From NCBI RefSeq assembly GCF_003148665.1, contig NZ_QGGQ01000001.1:389762-453761 (forward strand): a stretch of DNA of 64,000 bases, given 5' to 3'. Under the pieces are notes generated by a model. The model searched no databases and was not told the DNA's origin. It saw only the letters and a list, made by a program, of their open reading frames with translations. Source of the DNA: Maribacter polysiphoniae (GTDB lineage Bacteria > Bacteroidota > Bacteroidia > Flavobacteriales > Flavobacteriaceae). The first letter of the stretch is position 1. Each line of letters starts with the position of its first letter. This document shows, piece by piece, positions 42,526 to 51,889 of this stretch. The translations under genes and the position numbers were made by a program.

Positions 42526-44706
42526 ATGAATAAATATGCAATAAGCCTTTGGCTTATGCTCATTTGCTGTGCATTCGGTTATGCGCAGAATACGCTGAAA
42601 ATCAATATTTTTACAGCAGAAGAAAAAGAACCTTTATTCGGGGCGACCATTTTCATTGTGAGCCTGAACAAGGGAGTTACCACCGATTTTGATGGTATAG
42701 CCCTATTGGAGGATGTACCCGATGGTCAATACAATCTCCAAATCTCGTACTTGGGCTTCGAGACTTTGGAAACCAATATTGTTGTACCTACGGGAGACGA
42801 TTTGGTATTTTATCTGAAGGAAAGTGCAAACGCCTTGGATGAAGTGGTAGTACAGTCCTCAAGAAGCACTCGAACCATACAAAGGATACCCACCCGAATA
42901 GAGTATGTCGGGGTTGAGGAATTAGGGGAAAAAGCGATAATGAACCCAACGAATATTTCCATGGTACTCCGTGAAAGTACGGGAATCCAGATGCAACAGA
43001 CCTCGTTGAGTAGTGCCAACACCAATATTCGGATACAAGGTTTGGACGGTCGTTACACCCAGCTCCTTCGAGATGGTTTTCCCCTCTACGGAGGTTTTTC
43101 AAGCGGTTTGAGTATTCTACAAATACCACCGTTAGATTTGAGACAGTTTGAAATTACAAAGGGAAGTTCTTCCACATTGTACGGTGGTGGAGCCATAGCA
43201 GGTTTGGTCAATATGGTTTCCAAGACTCCAAACGAAGAACCTGAACTGGATATCATGCTTACCCAGACCCAGGCATTGGGAAGCACGGCCAATGTTTTCT
43301 ATAGTGAACGTAATGATAAATGGGGATGGACACTTTACGGCTCTGGTCATTTACAAAAAGCTTTTGACCCTGAAGATGATGGATTTAGTAACCTTCCTCG
43401 TACCCGTTCCTTAAGTTTCAACCCCAAATTGTTCTATTATCCTTCTGAAAAAACTACGGTGTGGTTTGGTGTCAACGGAACCTACGATGATAGAAAAGGA
43501 GGTGATATTACTAAGATTGAAGAGGGTGAAAATGGAATTCATCAGTATACCGAAGAAAACCTGTCAAAGCGAATCAGTACACAAGCTGTTTTCGAAACCC
43601 ATATGGATTCGACCCAATCCATTTCGATCAAGAACAGCGTTGCGTTTTTTGATAGAAGTCTTGAAATCCCTGACCTTTCTTTCAAAGGAACGCAATGGAA
43701 CACTTTTTCGGAGGCTACATATCAGAAACAGGGCTTAACATCAGATTGGGTCTTGGGAGCCAACCTTTACACTACTTCTTTTTATGAAATGGAGAATCCC
43801 GTTGAACGTGATCAACGCGATATTACATACGGACTATTTCTAAATAGCATCCATGATCTTTCGGACCGATGGATTCTTGAAACAGGTGTTCGAACGGATT
43901 ATGCTGAGGATTGGGGATTCTTTCCACTCCCAAGGGTCTCCTTGCTTTACAAATCAAACACTAGTTTTTCAAGTAGGCTCGGTGGTGGACTAGGGTATAA
44001 AATCCCTGATATTTTTACGGAAGAAGCAGAGTTCATCAATTTCAAGGATGTACTTCCCATTGATAGGGAAACTATGAAAGCCGAACGGTCGTACGGTCTG
44101 AACCTTGATTTTAACTATCAAACGCGATTATCTGACGAGCTGGGCTTTTCTATCAATCAATTGTTTTATTTGACCGCTATCAGAAATGGCCTATTGCTCA
44201 ACTCTTTGGGTAATGGTTTGTTCCAGTTTGAAAATGCAACAGGGGAAATCTTGAGCAAAGGCTCAGAGACGAATATCAAATTCAATTTCAGGGATTTTCG
44301 ATGGTTTTTAAATTACGCGCTTATCGACGCGAGATTGAATTATTTACCTGGCAATCCTCAAAAACCTTTGACCGCCAAGCATAATGCGGGAAGTATTTTA
44401 ATGTATGAATCCGAAAAATGGCGTATTGGGTATGAGACCTATTACACAGGAAAACAATTACTATCAAATGGAACGGAAACTACTGATTTCGTAACCATGG
44501 GGCTCTTGTTGATGCGCAACTTTAAATGGGGAAGCACATTCATTAATTTTGAAAATTTCACGGACAGGAGGCAGAGCCGTTTTTCACCTTTGGTATTGCC
44601 CCCACACGAAAACCCTACCTTTCCAGAAATCTATGCCCCCACGGACGGATTTATCTTTAGCGTAGGCCTTATTTTTAAACCATTTGGAAACGAAGACAAC
44701 GATTAA
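42526..44706 (+). CDS. TonB-dependent receptor, metal-locus type
   Basis: 726 aa. Signal MNKYAISLWLMLICCAFGYAQ, CarboxypepD_reg domain (LKINIFTAEEKEPLFGATIF), plug (RIPTRIEYVGVEELGEKAIMNPTN, QLLRDGFPLYGG) and beta-barrel ending PTDGFIFSVGLIFKPFG, followed by a short polar tail. Lacking a nearby SusD and next to Fur and metal-export genes, it may take up a metal chelate or respond to copper/zinc, as in OprC/NosA-type receptors. Between DUF6660 and the Fur regulator. Confidence 0.88.
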   Translation: MNKYAISLWLMLICCAFGYAQNTLKINIFTAEEKEPLFGATIFIVSLNKGVTTDFDGIALLEDVPDGQYNLQISYLGFETLETNIVVPTGDDLVFYLKESANALDEVVVQSSRSTRTIQRIPTRIEYVGVEELGEKAIMNPTNISMVLRESTGIQMQQTSLSSANTNIRIQGLDGRYTQLLRDGFPLYGGFSSGLSILQIPPLDLRQFEITKGSSSTLYGGGAIAGLVNMVSKTPNEEPELDIMLTQTQALGSTANVFYSERNDKWGWTLYGSGHLQKAFDPEDDGFSNLPRTRSLSFNPKLFYYPSEKTTVWFGVNGTYDDRKGGDITKIEEGENGIHQYTEENLSKRISTQAVFETHMDSTQSISIKNSVAFFDRSLEIPDLSFKGTQWNTFSEATYQKQGLTSDWVLGANLYTTSFYEMENPVERDQRDITYGLFLNSIHDLSDRWILETGVRTDYAEDWGFFPLPRVSLLYKSNTSFSSRLGGGLGYKIPDIFTEEAEFINFKDVLPIDRETMKAERSYGLNLDFNYQTRLSDELGFSINQLFYLTAIRNGLLLNSLGNGLFQFENATGEILSKGSETNIKFNFRDFRWFLNYALIDARLNYLPGNPQKPLTAKHNAGSILMYESEKWRIGYETYYTGKQLLSNGTETTDFVTMGLLLMRNFKWGSTFINFENFTDRRQSRFSPLVLPPHENPTFPEIYAPTDGFIFSVGLIFKPFGNEDND

Positions 44707-44717
44707 TTGAAAATACA

Positions 44718-45134
44718 ATGATACAAGCAGATAAATTTATGGAAGAAAAAGGGGTTCGCCCTACGGCAATGCGTTTGTTGGTCTTCCGGTTCTTGGCGGA
44801 AAGCAAAGCTGCGAAAACGCTATCGGATATTGAAAACACATTTGCAAAGGCGGATAGGACCACTTTGTATAGAACCCTCAAAACCTTTGAGGATAAAGCG
44901 ATAGTACATCAGATAGATGATGGTACGGGCATGACCAAATATGCACTATGTGAAGAAGGCTGTAATTGCGAACTCGAACAGGATTTGCACCTTCATTTCC
45001 ATTGTAACAACTGTAAGGAGACGGTCTGTCTTACGGAACATAAAATTCCATATATCAATCTTCCGGACGGTTACGTTGCAGAAGATGCGAATTTGGTATT
45101 GAAGGGAATCTGTGACAAATGTAGCGGACAATAA
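44718..45134 (+). CDS. Fur/Zur family metal-responsive repressor
   Basis: 138 aa. Winged-helix: MEEKGVRPTAMRLLVFRFLAES, SDIENTFAKADRTTLYRTLKTFEDKAIVHQI. Regulatory metal ligands HLHFHCNNCKETVCL, with CNNC and C-terminal CDKCSG as the structural zinc site. The metal to which it responds (Zn, Fe, Cu) is not readable; the cargo suggests Zn/Cu. It starts 11 bases after the receptor stop and likely controls the two 15-bp sites described. Confidence 0.9.
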   Translation: MIQADKFMEEKGVRPTAMRLLVFRFLAESKAAKTLSDIENTFAKADRTTLYRTLKTFEDKAIVHQIDDGTGMTKYALCEEGCNCELEQDLHLHFHCNNCKETVCLTEHKIPYINLPDGYVAEDANLVLKGICDKCSGQ

Positions 45135-45135
45135 A

Positions 45136-45150
45136 TGCACTTCTGTTGCA
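45136..45150. promoter_or_regulatory. Candidate Fur-family operator 2
   Basis: TGCACTTCTGTTGCA, 11/15 identical to the site at 42108-42122, and both continue into ATG[GT]. A TACCTTGC box (45164-45171) follows with the same spacing as at site 1. It lies directly after the Fur stop and before the DUF3703-ATPase unit. Confidence 0.6.
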
Positions 45151-45190
45151 TGGTTCCATAATGTACCTTGCATTAAAAAAGTAGTAATCC

Positions 45191-45565
45191 ATGAAATTCA
45201 ACACAACTATACCAAGCGGACTCAAAGGACATTACTTAAAAGAGATTGAACTGTATCGTTCATGCCTTCAAAAGAATGATTTAACAAGGGCATGGCATCA
45301 TCTTGAACGTTCGCATGTTTTGGGGCAATCTTTTCCTTTGGAGCATACATATTCCCATTGGCTGATGCTTAAATTTGGTTTCAGACAGAGAAACCTAATA
45401 GAAGTCTTGGGACAACTACTTCGGTTGCTCGTTGGCGGTTGGAAATCGTTCATTGACCATGTTCCGCTTGGAAATACAGGTGGAAGTAATGTGCCACCTA
45501 TGAAGATGATGGAAATACCACCAGACTTAACTCTTATTTTGAATAATCACGGAAAAGGTCAATGA
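45191..45565 (+). CDS. DUF3703 protein
   Basis: 124 aa, soluble. ARAWHHLERSHVLGQ-like segment (TRAWHHLERSHVLGQSF), HWLMLKFG, and GGWKSFIDHVPLGNTGGSNV with several His, matching DUF3703. The family is found in metal-resistance operons, and the clustered His residues would suit metal binding or assistance to the P-type ATPase. Its 3' end overlaps the ATPase start by 4 bases (ATGA), so the two are coupled. Confidence 0.8.
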   Translation: MKFNTTIPSGLKGHYLKEIELYRSCLQKNDLTRAWHHLERSHVLGQSFPLEHTYSHWLMLKFGFRQRNLIEVLGQLLRLLVGGWKSFIDHVPLGNTGGSNVPPMKMMEIPPDLTLILNNHGKGQ

Positions 45566-47523
45566 AAAAGCTAAACATAAGAGACCTTGATACCCAAGAA
45601 CATTTAGGGGAGCACAGTCATGATGACGGACACAATCACAGCAGTCCAGAAGAAGCATCCAATTTCAGAACGTATCTGCCTGCGATTTTCAGCTTCGTAA
45701 TGCTAATGATAGGTATTGCGGTTGATTATTTCGATGCTATTCCTTTTTTCAAGGGATGGGTCAGAATTGTTTGGTACACGATAGCTTACATTCCAGTAGG
45801 GTTTCCAGTAATCAAGGAAGGATGGAATAGTATCAAAAATGGAGATTTCTTTACGGAATTTTTACTGATGTCCATTGCCACTTTGGGAGCTTTTGCGATA
45901 GGCGAATATCCCGAAGGCGTGGCCGTAATGTTATTCTATGCTGTAGGCGAATTATTCCAACAAGCAGCCGTTAATCGGGCGAAAGGGAACATCAAGGCAT
46001 TATTAGATGTACGACCTAATGAAGCTCTGGTATCCCGCAATGGCGACTTCATTTCTGTTCATCCTGAAACTGTAGCGATAGGCGAAAAAATTCAAGTACG
46101 TGTGGGCGAGAAAGTACCTCTAGATGGAATTCTACTTTCAGATAAAGGTTCTTTTAATACTGCAGCCCTTACGGGAGAAAGCAAACCCGATACCCTCCAG
46201 AAAGGCGCATCTGTGTTTGCTGGAAGTATTAATCTCGATGGGGTAATAGAATTGGAAACTTCGAAAGAGTTCAAGGACAGTTCCATTGCGCGTATTCTCG
46301 ATATGGTTCAAAATGCAACCGCTCGCAAATCTAAAACCGAACTTTTCATTAGAAAATTTGCTCGTGTTTATACACCTATCGTTGTTTTTCTCGCTATAGG
46401 TCTAACGTTGCTTCCCTATTTCTTTGTTGATGATTATGTATTAAGAGATTGGCTTTATAGGGCTTTGATATTCCTTGTGATTTCCTGTCCCTGTGCATTG
46501 GTCATTTCTATTCCTTTGGGTTATTTCGGTGGTTTGGGTGCAGCGTCCCGAAACGGTATCCTTTTCAAGGGCGCGTCCTTTCTCGATGCAATGACAAAGG
46601 TAAATACCGTAGTGATGGACAAAACAGGAACCGTTACCAAAGGTGTCTTTAAAATCAAGGAAGTGGTAAATAGTTCCACTTTCCCTGAGACGGAATTTAT
46701 GCAATACCTGATGGCTATGGAAGAACAATCCAACCATCCGATTGCAAAAGCAATTTTGGAATATAAAGCCGAAGGTGCGGATTTTGAAGCGACTGATGTC
46801 TCAGAAGTTGCTGGAAAGGGATTGAAAGGAACTGTTAATGGGAAAACAGTTTTGGTTGGCAACAAAGCCCTAATGGCCTCGAACAATATAGAGGTGCCTT
46901 CAGAAACGGATAATATCATAGAATCAATTGTAATGGTCGCCATTGAAGGAAAATTTGCGGGTTACGTTACTATAGCAGACGAGTTGAAAGAAGATGCCCA
47001 TCAAGCCATCAAACAAATTAGGGAATCGGGAATTTCCAAAATCATTATGCTTTCTGGGGATAAAGATTCCATTACCCAAAAAGTCGCCAAAGAATTAGGT
47101 GTCGATTGGGCAAAGGGTGGCTTATTACCTGAAGATAAACTCAATGAAGTAGAAAAGCTCAAAGAGCAACCAGATACAAAGGTTGCCTTTATAGGCGATG
47201 GTATCAACGATGCTCCCGTTTTAGCGGCAAGCGGCGTAGGTATAGCAATGGGGGGCTTAGGAAGTGATGTGGCTATTGAAACAGCTGACGTTATCATTCA
47301 AAATGACCAACCATCAAAGATTGCACGGGCAATTAAAATAGGTCGCTCAACAAGAAGTATCGTATGGCAGAATATTGCCTTAGCTTTTGGAGTTAAAATC
47401 ATAGTACTTATTTTGGGTGCAGGTGGTCTCGCAACAATGTGGGAAGCTGTTTTTGCCGATGTGGGTGTGGCATTACTTGCAATTCTCAACGCGGTGCGAT
47501 TGCAGAAGATGAAGTGGAATTAA
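45562..47523 (+). CDS. Heavy-metal P-type ATPase (Zn/Cd type, P1B)
   Basis: 653 aa inner-membrane cation exporter. There is no HMA domain; instead the N-terminus is His-rich (HLGEHSHDDGHNHSS, residues 12-26). TM region, actuator GLTGESKPDT-like ALTGESKPDT, the metal-site CPCALVIS in TM6, phosphorylation DKTGTVTKG, SNHPIAKA and GDGINDAPVLAASGVGIAMGG. CPC with this P1B-2 context points to Zn2+/Cd2+/Pb2+ export rather than Cu+. Coupled to DUF3703. Confidence 0.93.
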   Translation: MKKLNIRDLDTQEHLGEHSHDDGHNHSSPEEASNFRTYLPAIFSFVMLMIGIAVDYFDAIPFFKGWVRIVWYTIAYIPVGFPVIKEGWNSIKNGDFFTEFLLMSIATLGAFAIGEYPEGVAVMLFYAVGELFQQAAVNRAKGNIKALLDVRPNEALVSRNGDFISVHPETVAIGEKIQVRVGEKVPLDGILLSDKGSFNTAALTGESKPDTLQKGASVFAGSINLDGVIELETSKEFKDSSIARILDMVQNATARKSKTELFIRKFARVYTPIVVFLAIGLTLLPYFFVDDYVLRDWLYRALIFLVISCPCALVISIPLGYFGGLGAASRNGILFKGASFLDAMTKVNTVVMDKTGTVTKGVFKIKEVVNSSTFPETEFMQYLMAMEEQSNHPIAKAILEYKAEGADFEATDVSEVAGKGLKGTVNGKTVLVGNKALMASNNIEVPSETDNIIESIVMVAIEGKFAGYVTIADELKEDAHQAIKQIRESGISKIIMLSGDKDSITQKVAKELGVDWAKGGLLPEDKLNEVEKLKEQPDTKVAFIGDGINDAPVLAASGVGIAMGGLGSDVAIETADVIIQNDQPSKIARAIKIGRSTRSIVWQNIALAFGVKIIVLILGAGGLATMWEAVFADVGVALLAILNAVRLQKMKWN

Positions 47524-47582
47524 ATGTAAAGTATTGTTAAAGGGTACAACAAATTGTAATATTTCGTAGTTTTGTTTAACGA

Positions 47583-48011
47583 ATGAAAGAAACACTACAT
47601 AAAATCACCTCTACTTTAATGGCACTTATTGTGCTATTATCCACATTGTCTTTCTCTGTGGATATGCATTACTGTGGTGACCATTTGGTAGATTTCAGTA
47701 TGTTCGACAAGGTAGACACCTGCATGATGAAAGCAGAAAAGTCGAAAGACTCTAATTCCTGTGAAGTTATGGAAATGGAGACCGAGACAAGCTGTTGTTC
47801 CGATATAGAAGTTACAATTGAGGGTCAAGATGATTTAAAAATCTCATTCGACAACCTTACTTTTGAACAGCAACAATTTGTTTATTCTTTTGCTTATTCC
47901 TTTATAAATCTCTTTGATGCGGTAGACGAAAATATAACTCCGTTTAGAGACTATGTCCCGCCTCCACTATTACGGGATGTTCAAATTTTAGACCAGACTT
48001 TCCTTATTTGA
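47583..48011 (+). CDS. HYC_CC_PP family exported protein
   Basis: 142 aa. Signal sequence (TLMALIVLLSTLSFSV), then HYCGDHL (HYC), ETSCCSDIE (CC) and DYVPPPLL (PP), the three motifs that name the family. Almost always found in metal-efflux clusters of Bacteroidota; the role (perhaps metal capture in the periplasm) is unproven. TAGTTTTG (47567-47574), a perfect -7 box, lies 9 bases before the ATG, so it may have its own promoter. A hairpin follows the stop. Confidence 0.85.
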   Translation: MKETLHKITSTLMALIVLLSTLSFSVDMHYCGDHLVDFSMFDKVDTCMMKAEKSKDSNSCEVMEMETETSCCSDIEVTIEGQDDLKISFDNLTFEQQQFVYSFAYSFINLFDAVDENITPFRDYVPPPLLRDVQILDQTFLI

Positions 48012-48032
48012 TTATTAGACAGTATTAAGTGT

Positions 48033-48085
48033 GCCCTACGATAACTATCGTTTAGGGCTCAATTTGTTGTGTTTGTTTTTCTGTT
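48033..48085 (+). terminator. Terminator after the HYC_CC_PP gene
   Basis: GCCCTACGAT (48033-48042) pairs with ATCGTTTAGGGC (48047-48058) with a 2-base bulge; downstream sequence is T-rich. It separates this gene from cusA. Confidence 0.6.
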
Positions 48086-48130
48086 TTCTAGAATTTCAAA
48101 TCTTTCATAACTGTTTAATTATCAAATCAC

Positions 48131-51100
48131 ATGCTTAATAAAGCTATCAAATTCCTTATCGAGAACAAACTCGTTGCAGTATTAATGCTCGCCTTATTTG
48201 TAGGTTGGGGTATCGTAAATGCACCGTTTGGTTGGAATACAGGCTTTCTGCCTTCAAACCCCGTGGCCGTAGATGCTATTCCGGATATTGGTGAAAACCA
48301 ACAAATTGTTTTTACGAAATGGGAAGGCCGTTCTCCACAAGACATTGAGGACCAGATTACGTATCCGTTAACCACTTCTTTGCTCGGTATACCAGGGGTA
48401 AAAACTATCCGTAGTTCTTCTATGTTCGGTTTTTCGAGCATCTATATCATTTTTGAGGAAGACATCGAGTTCTATTGGTCACGTAGTCGGATTTTAGAAA
48501 AGCTAAATTCATTGCCGGCTAATCTATTGCCAGAAGGTTTAAACCCAGCCCTGGGGCCTGATGCGACAGGATTGGGTCAAATCTATTGGTACACTTTAGA
48601 AGGGCGTGATGAAAATGGAATTGTAACTGGTGGATGGGATTTACAGGAACTACGCAGCATTCAAGACTACTATGTGAAATATGCGCTTTCAGGTGCTAGT
48701 GGTGTCTCGGAGGTCGCCTCTATTGGTGGTTATGTACAGGAATATCAAGTTGATGTGAATCCTGAGAAAATGCGCCAATATAAAATAAGTCTAAGCCAAA
48801 TTGTAAAGGCAGTAAAGGAGAGCAATCAGGATATAGGAGCGCAGACCTTAGAAATAAACCAAGCTGAATATTTAGTTCGCGGATTGGGATATGTCAAGTC
48901 TATTGCGGATTTAGAAAATGCAGTTGTTTCTTCTGAAAATTTCACATCCTTACGTATTAAAGATGTAGCCAACGTAACACTTGGCCCTGCAACTAGGCGT
49001 GGCATTTTAGATAAAGAAGGAGCAGAAGTTGTTGGTGGTGTCGTTGTTGCTCGCTACGGTGCAAACCCAATGGAAGTCATCACGAATGTAAAGGCACAGA
49101 TTGATGAGCTTAAAGATGGCCTGCCTTCAAAAGTACTGGCAGATGGCCGTACATCTCAACTTACCGTAGTTCCTTTTTACGACCGTACAGAGCTGATTGA
49201 AGAAACACTCGATACACTTAATGAAGCATTGACATTAGAAATTCTAATTACCATTTTGGTAATTATCATAATGGTCTTCAATTTAAGGGCGTCTATCTTA
49301 ATTTCTGGATTATTACCCGTCGCTGTTTTGATGGTTTTTGTTGCCATGAAAATCTTTAATGTAGATGCGAATATAGTGGCGCTTTCAGGTATCGCCATCG
49401 CTATTGGTACCATGGTCGATGTTGGTGTTATTCTAGCCGAAAACATGATACGGCATATGGATGATAAAAAGTTGCGTTTTAGCGAAAACGGAACTGAATA
49501 CACCACAAATGAAATTATCTATAATGCCACGTCTGAAGTTTCTGGAGCAATCTTAACTGCAGTCCTAACTACCATTATAAGTTTTGTGCCAGTATTTACG
49601 ATGATTGGTGCAGAAGGAAAGCTATTCCGTCCCCTTGCTTTTACTAAAACAATGGCACTTTCGGCTTCATTGGTTATCGCCTTGTTCATAATCCCACCAT
49701 TGGCGGCATATTTATTTAGAAAGCAGAACATAAAATCTTCGTTTAGCTATGTACTTCAAATTTCGCTTTTAGTATTGGGAGCAATCGCAATGTTTTCAGG
49801 CTATTGGTTAGGGATTGTTTTGATTGCTTTTGGTGTAACGGGACTTTTAAATTTAAGGGGTAATCTTAACAAGAAGAAAGTAAATCTGATTAACATTATT
49901 ATATCGTCAACTGCTATAATATTTATGCTAGCAGAATATTGGAGACCCTTAGGCTTTGATAGAAGTGTATTTGTCAACCTGATTTTTGTAGCGTTAATTT
50001 GCTTTGGAGTTCTAGGGATATTTTCTGTACTGAGAAGGTATTATGGTCAGATTTTGGAATGGGCATTAGCGAATAAACTCTTGTTCCTAATCATTCCTGC
50101 AACAGTACTTATTTCTGGTGTCTGGATTATGAACAACACCGGAAAGGAATTTATGCCATCCCTAAACGAAGGCTCGTTCCTTTTAATGCCCACCTCTTTA
50201 CCTCACGCTGGTGTAGAAGAAAACAAACGGGTATTGCAACAACTGGATATGGCAGTTGCTACTATTCCAGAAATAGAAACGGTGGTTGGTAAATCTGGCA
50301 GAACAGAATCCGCACTCGACCCGGCACCGCTATCCATGTATGAAAATATGATTCAGTATAAATCTGAATACATGCATAATACAAAAGGTAAAAAGCAACG
50401 CTATAAAATAAATGACGACGGGCTTTTTGTGCTGAAAGATGGTAATCTTGTTATCAACCCAAATACGGATATAGATAGTGAAAATTCGAGTTACGATGCA
50501 TCAAGATTAAGAGACCCATTTGCTATTCATTCGAAGCATTTGGTTGAAGATGACGATGGCGAATTCTACCGTAACTGGCGACCAGAAATTAATAACCCAG
50601 ATGATATATGGAATGAAATAGTTAAGGTGACCAAATTACCAGGGGTAACTTCCGCACCGAAATTACAACCCATTGAAACCCGATTGGTAATGCTACAAAC
50701 AGGAATGCGAGCACCTATGGGAATCAAGGTTAAAGGGCAAGATTTAGCCCAAATAGAGGCCTTTGGTTTACAGTTAGAAGGTATTCTGAAACAAGCCGAA
50801 GGTGTTAAGGAGCAGGCTGTTTTTGCAGACCGTATTGTGGGTAAACCTTACTTATTAATTGATATCAAACGAGAGCAACTAGCGCGATATGGAATATCCA
50901 TTATGGATGTTCAGCAAGTTCTAAAAGTAGCTGTTGGCGGAATGCCTTTGACGCAGACAGTTGAAGGTCGTGAGCGTTATGGAGTTCGTGTGCGTTACCC
51001 AAGAGAATTACGTGGGAATGAAGAAGACCTTAAAAACATTTATGTTCCTGTAGAAAAGGGAAGTCCCGTGCCATTGGGCGAACTCGTTGACATACGTTAC

Positions 51101-51889
51101 GAACAAGGTCCACAAGTGATTAAAAGTGAAGATACCTTCCTAATCGGATATGTACTATTCGATAAGCTTGACGGTTTTGCTGAAGTAGATGTCGTAGAAA
51201 ATGCTCAGGCTTTAATCAAGGCAAAAATCGCTGCAGGGGAATTAACCGTACCTAAAGGAATCAGTTATCAATTTACTGGAACCTATGAAAATCAGTTGCG
51301 AGCTGAGAAAACACTTTCAGTTGTAGTTCCGTTGGCACTAGCAATCATTTTCTTGATTTTGTATTTCCAGTTCAAATCTTTTTCTACTTCACTTATGGTC
51401 TTTACAGGAATAACGGTGGCTTTTGCAGGTGGTTTCATTATGATTTGGTTGTATGGTCAAGACTGGTTCTTCAATTTCAACCTGTTCGGAGAGAACATGC
51501 GTGACCTATTCAATATGAAAACCATCAATCTGAGTGTGGCGGTATGGGTCGGGTTTATTGCACTATTTGGTATTGCTACCGATGACGGAGTAGTAATGGC
51601 AACCTACCTCACACAAACCTTTGACCGCGATAAACCAACAGATAAAAAGGGTATCAGGCATTCAGCATTAGAAGCTGCGAAAAAGCGAATACGTCCTTGT
51701 CTGATGACCACGGTAACTACAATTCTTGCCTTACTTCCCGTATTGACATCCACAGGAAAGGGGAGTGATATTATGATACCAATGGCCATCCCAATTTTTG
51801 GGGGAATGGTGATTGATATTACCTCCTATTTCATTGTACCGGTATTGTACAGTTGGAAGGAAGAATTCAAACTAAAAAGAGCAAACTAA
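48131..51889 (+). CDS. CusA/CzcA family heavy-metal RND efflux pump
   Basis: 1252 aa inner-membrane proton-driven pump, larger than the usual ~1040. RND features: INAPFGWNTGFLPSNPVAVDAIPDIGENQ, TM4 GIAIAIGTMVDVGVILAENM with the proton-relay Asp, and the C-terminal GIATDDGVVMATYL. Two insertions explain the extra length: about 100 aa with additional TM helices (49735-50040) and a periplasmic stretch (50364-50620). The second is in the pore domain before RAPMGIKVKG. The partners are TolC (next) and CusB. Substrate Cu/Ag or Zn/Co; neighbours favour copper. Stop overlaps the next start by one base. Confidence 0.93.
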   Translation: MLNKAIKFLIENKLVAVLMLALFVGWGIVNAPFGWNTGFLPSNPVAVDAIPDIGENQQIVFTKWEGRSPQDIEDQITYPLTTSLLGIPGVKTIRSSSMFGFSSIYIIFEEDIEFYWSRSRILEKLNSLPANLLPEGLNPALGPDATGLGQIYWYTLEGRDENGIVTGGWDLQELRSIQDYYVKYALSGASGVSEVASIGGYVQEYQVDVNPEKMRQYKISLSQIVKAVKESNQDIGAQTLEINQAEYLVRGLGYVKSIADLENAVVSSENFTSLRIKDVANVTLGPATRRGILDKEGAEVVGGVVVARYGANPMEVITNVKAQIDELKDGLPSKVLADGRTSQLTVVPFYDRTELIEETLDTLNEALTLEILITILVIIIMVFNLRASILISGLLPVAVLMVFVAMKIFNVDANIVALSGIAIAIGTMVDVGVILAENMIRHMDDKKLRFSENGTEYTTNEIIYNATSEVSGAILTAVLTTIISFVPVFTMIGAEGKLFRPLAFTKTMALSASLVIALFIIPPLAAYLFRKQNIKSSFSYVLQISLLVLGAIAMFSGYWLGIVLIAFGVTGLLNLRGNLNKKKVNLINIIISSTAIIFMLAEYWRPLGFDRSVFVNLIFVALICFGVLGIFSVLRRYYGQILEWALANKLLFLIIPATVLISGVWIMNNTGKEFMPSLNEGSFLLMPTSLPHAGVEENKRVLQQLDMAVATIPEIETVVGKSGRTESALDPAPLSMYENMIQYKSEYMHNTKGKKQRYKINDDGLFVLKDGNLVINPNTDIDSENSSYDASRLRDPFAIHSKHLVEDDDGEFYRNWRPEINNPDDIWNEIVKVTKLPGVTSAPKLQPIETRLVMLQTGMRAPMGIKVKGQDLAQIEAFGLQLEGILKQAEGVKEQAVFADRIVGKPYLLIDIKREQLARYGISIMDVQQVLKVAVGGMPLTQTVEGRERYGVRVRYPRELRGNEEDLKNIYVPVEKGSPVPLGELVDIRYEQGPQVIKSEDTFLIGYVLFDKLDGFAEVDVVENAQALIKAKIAAGELTVPKGISYQFTGTYENQLRAEKTLSVVVPLALAIIFLILYFQFKSFSTSLMVFTGITVAFAGGFIMIWLYGQDWFFNFNLFGENMRDLFNMKTINLSVAVWVGFIALFGIATDDGVVMATYLTQTFDRDKPTDKKGIRHSALEAAKKRIRPCLMTTVTTILALLPVLTSTGKGSDIMIPMAIPIFGGMVIDITSYFIVPVLYSWKEEFKLKRAN

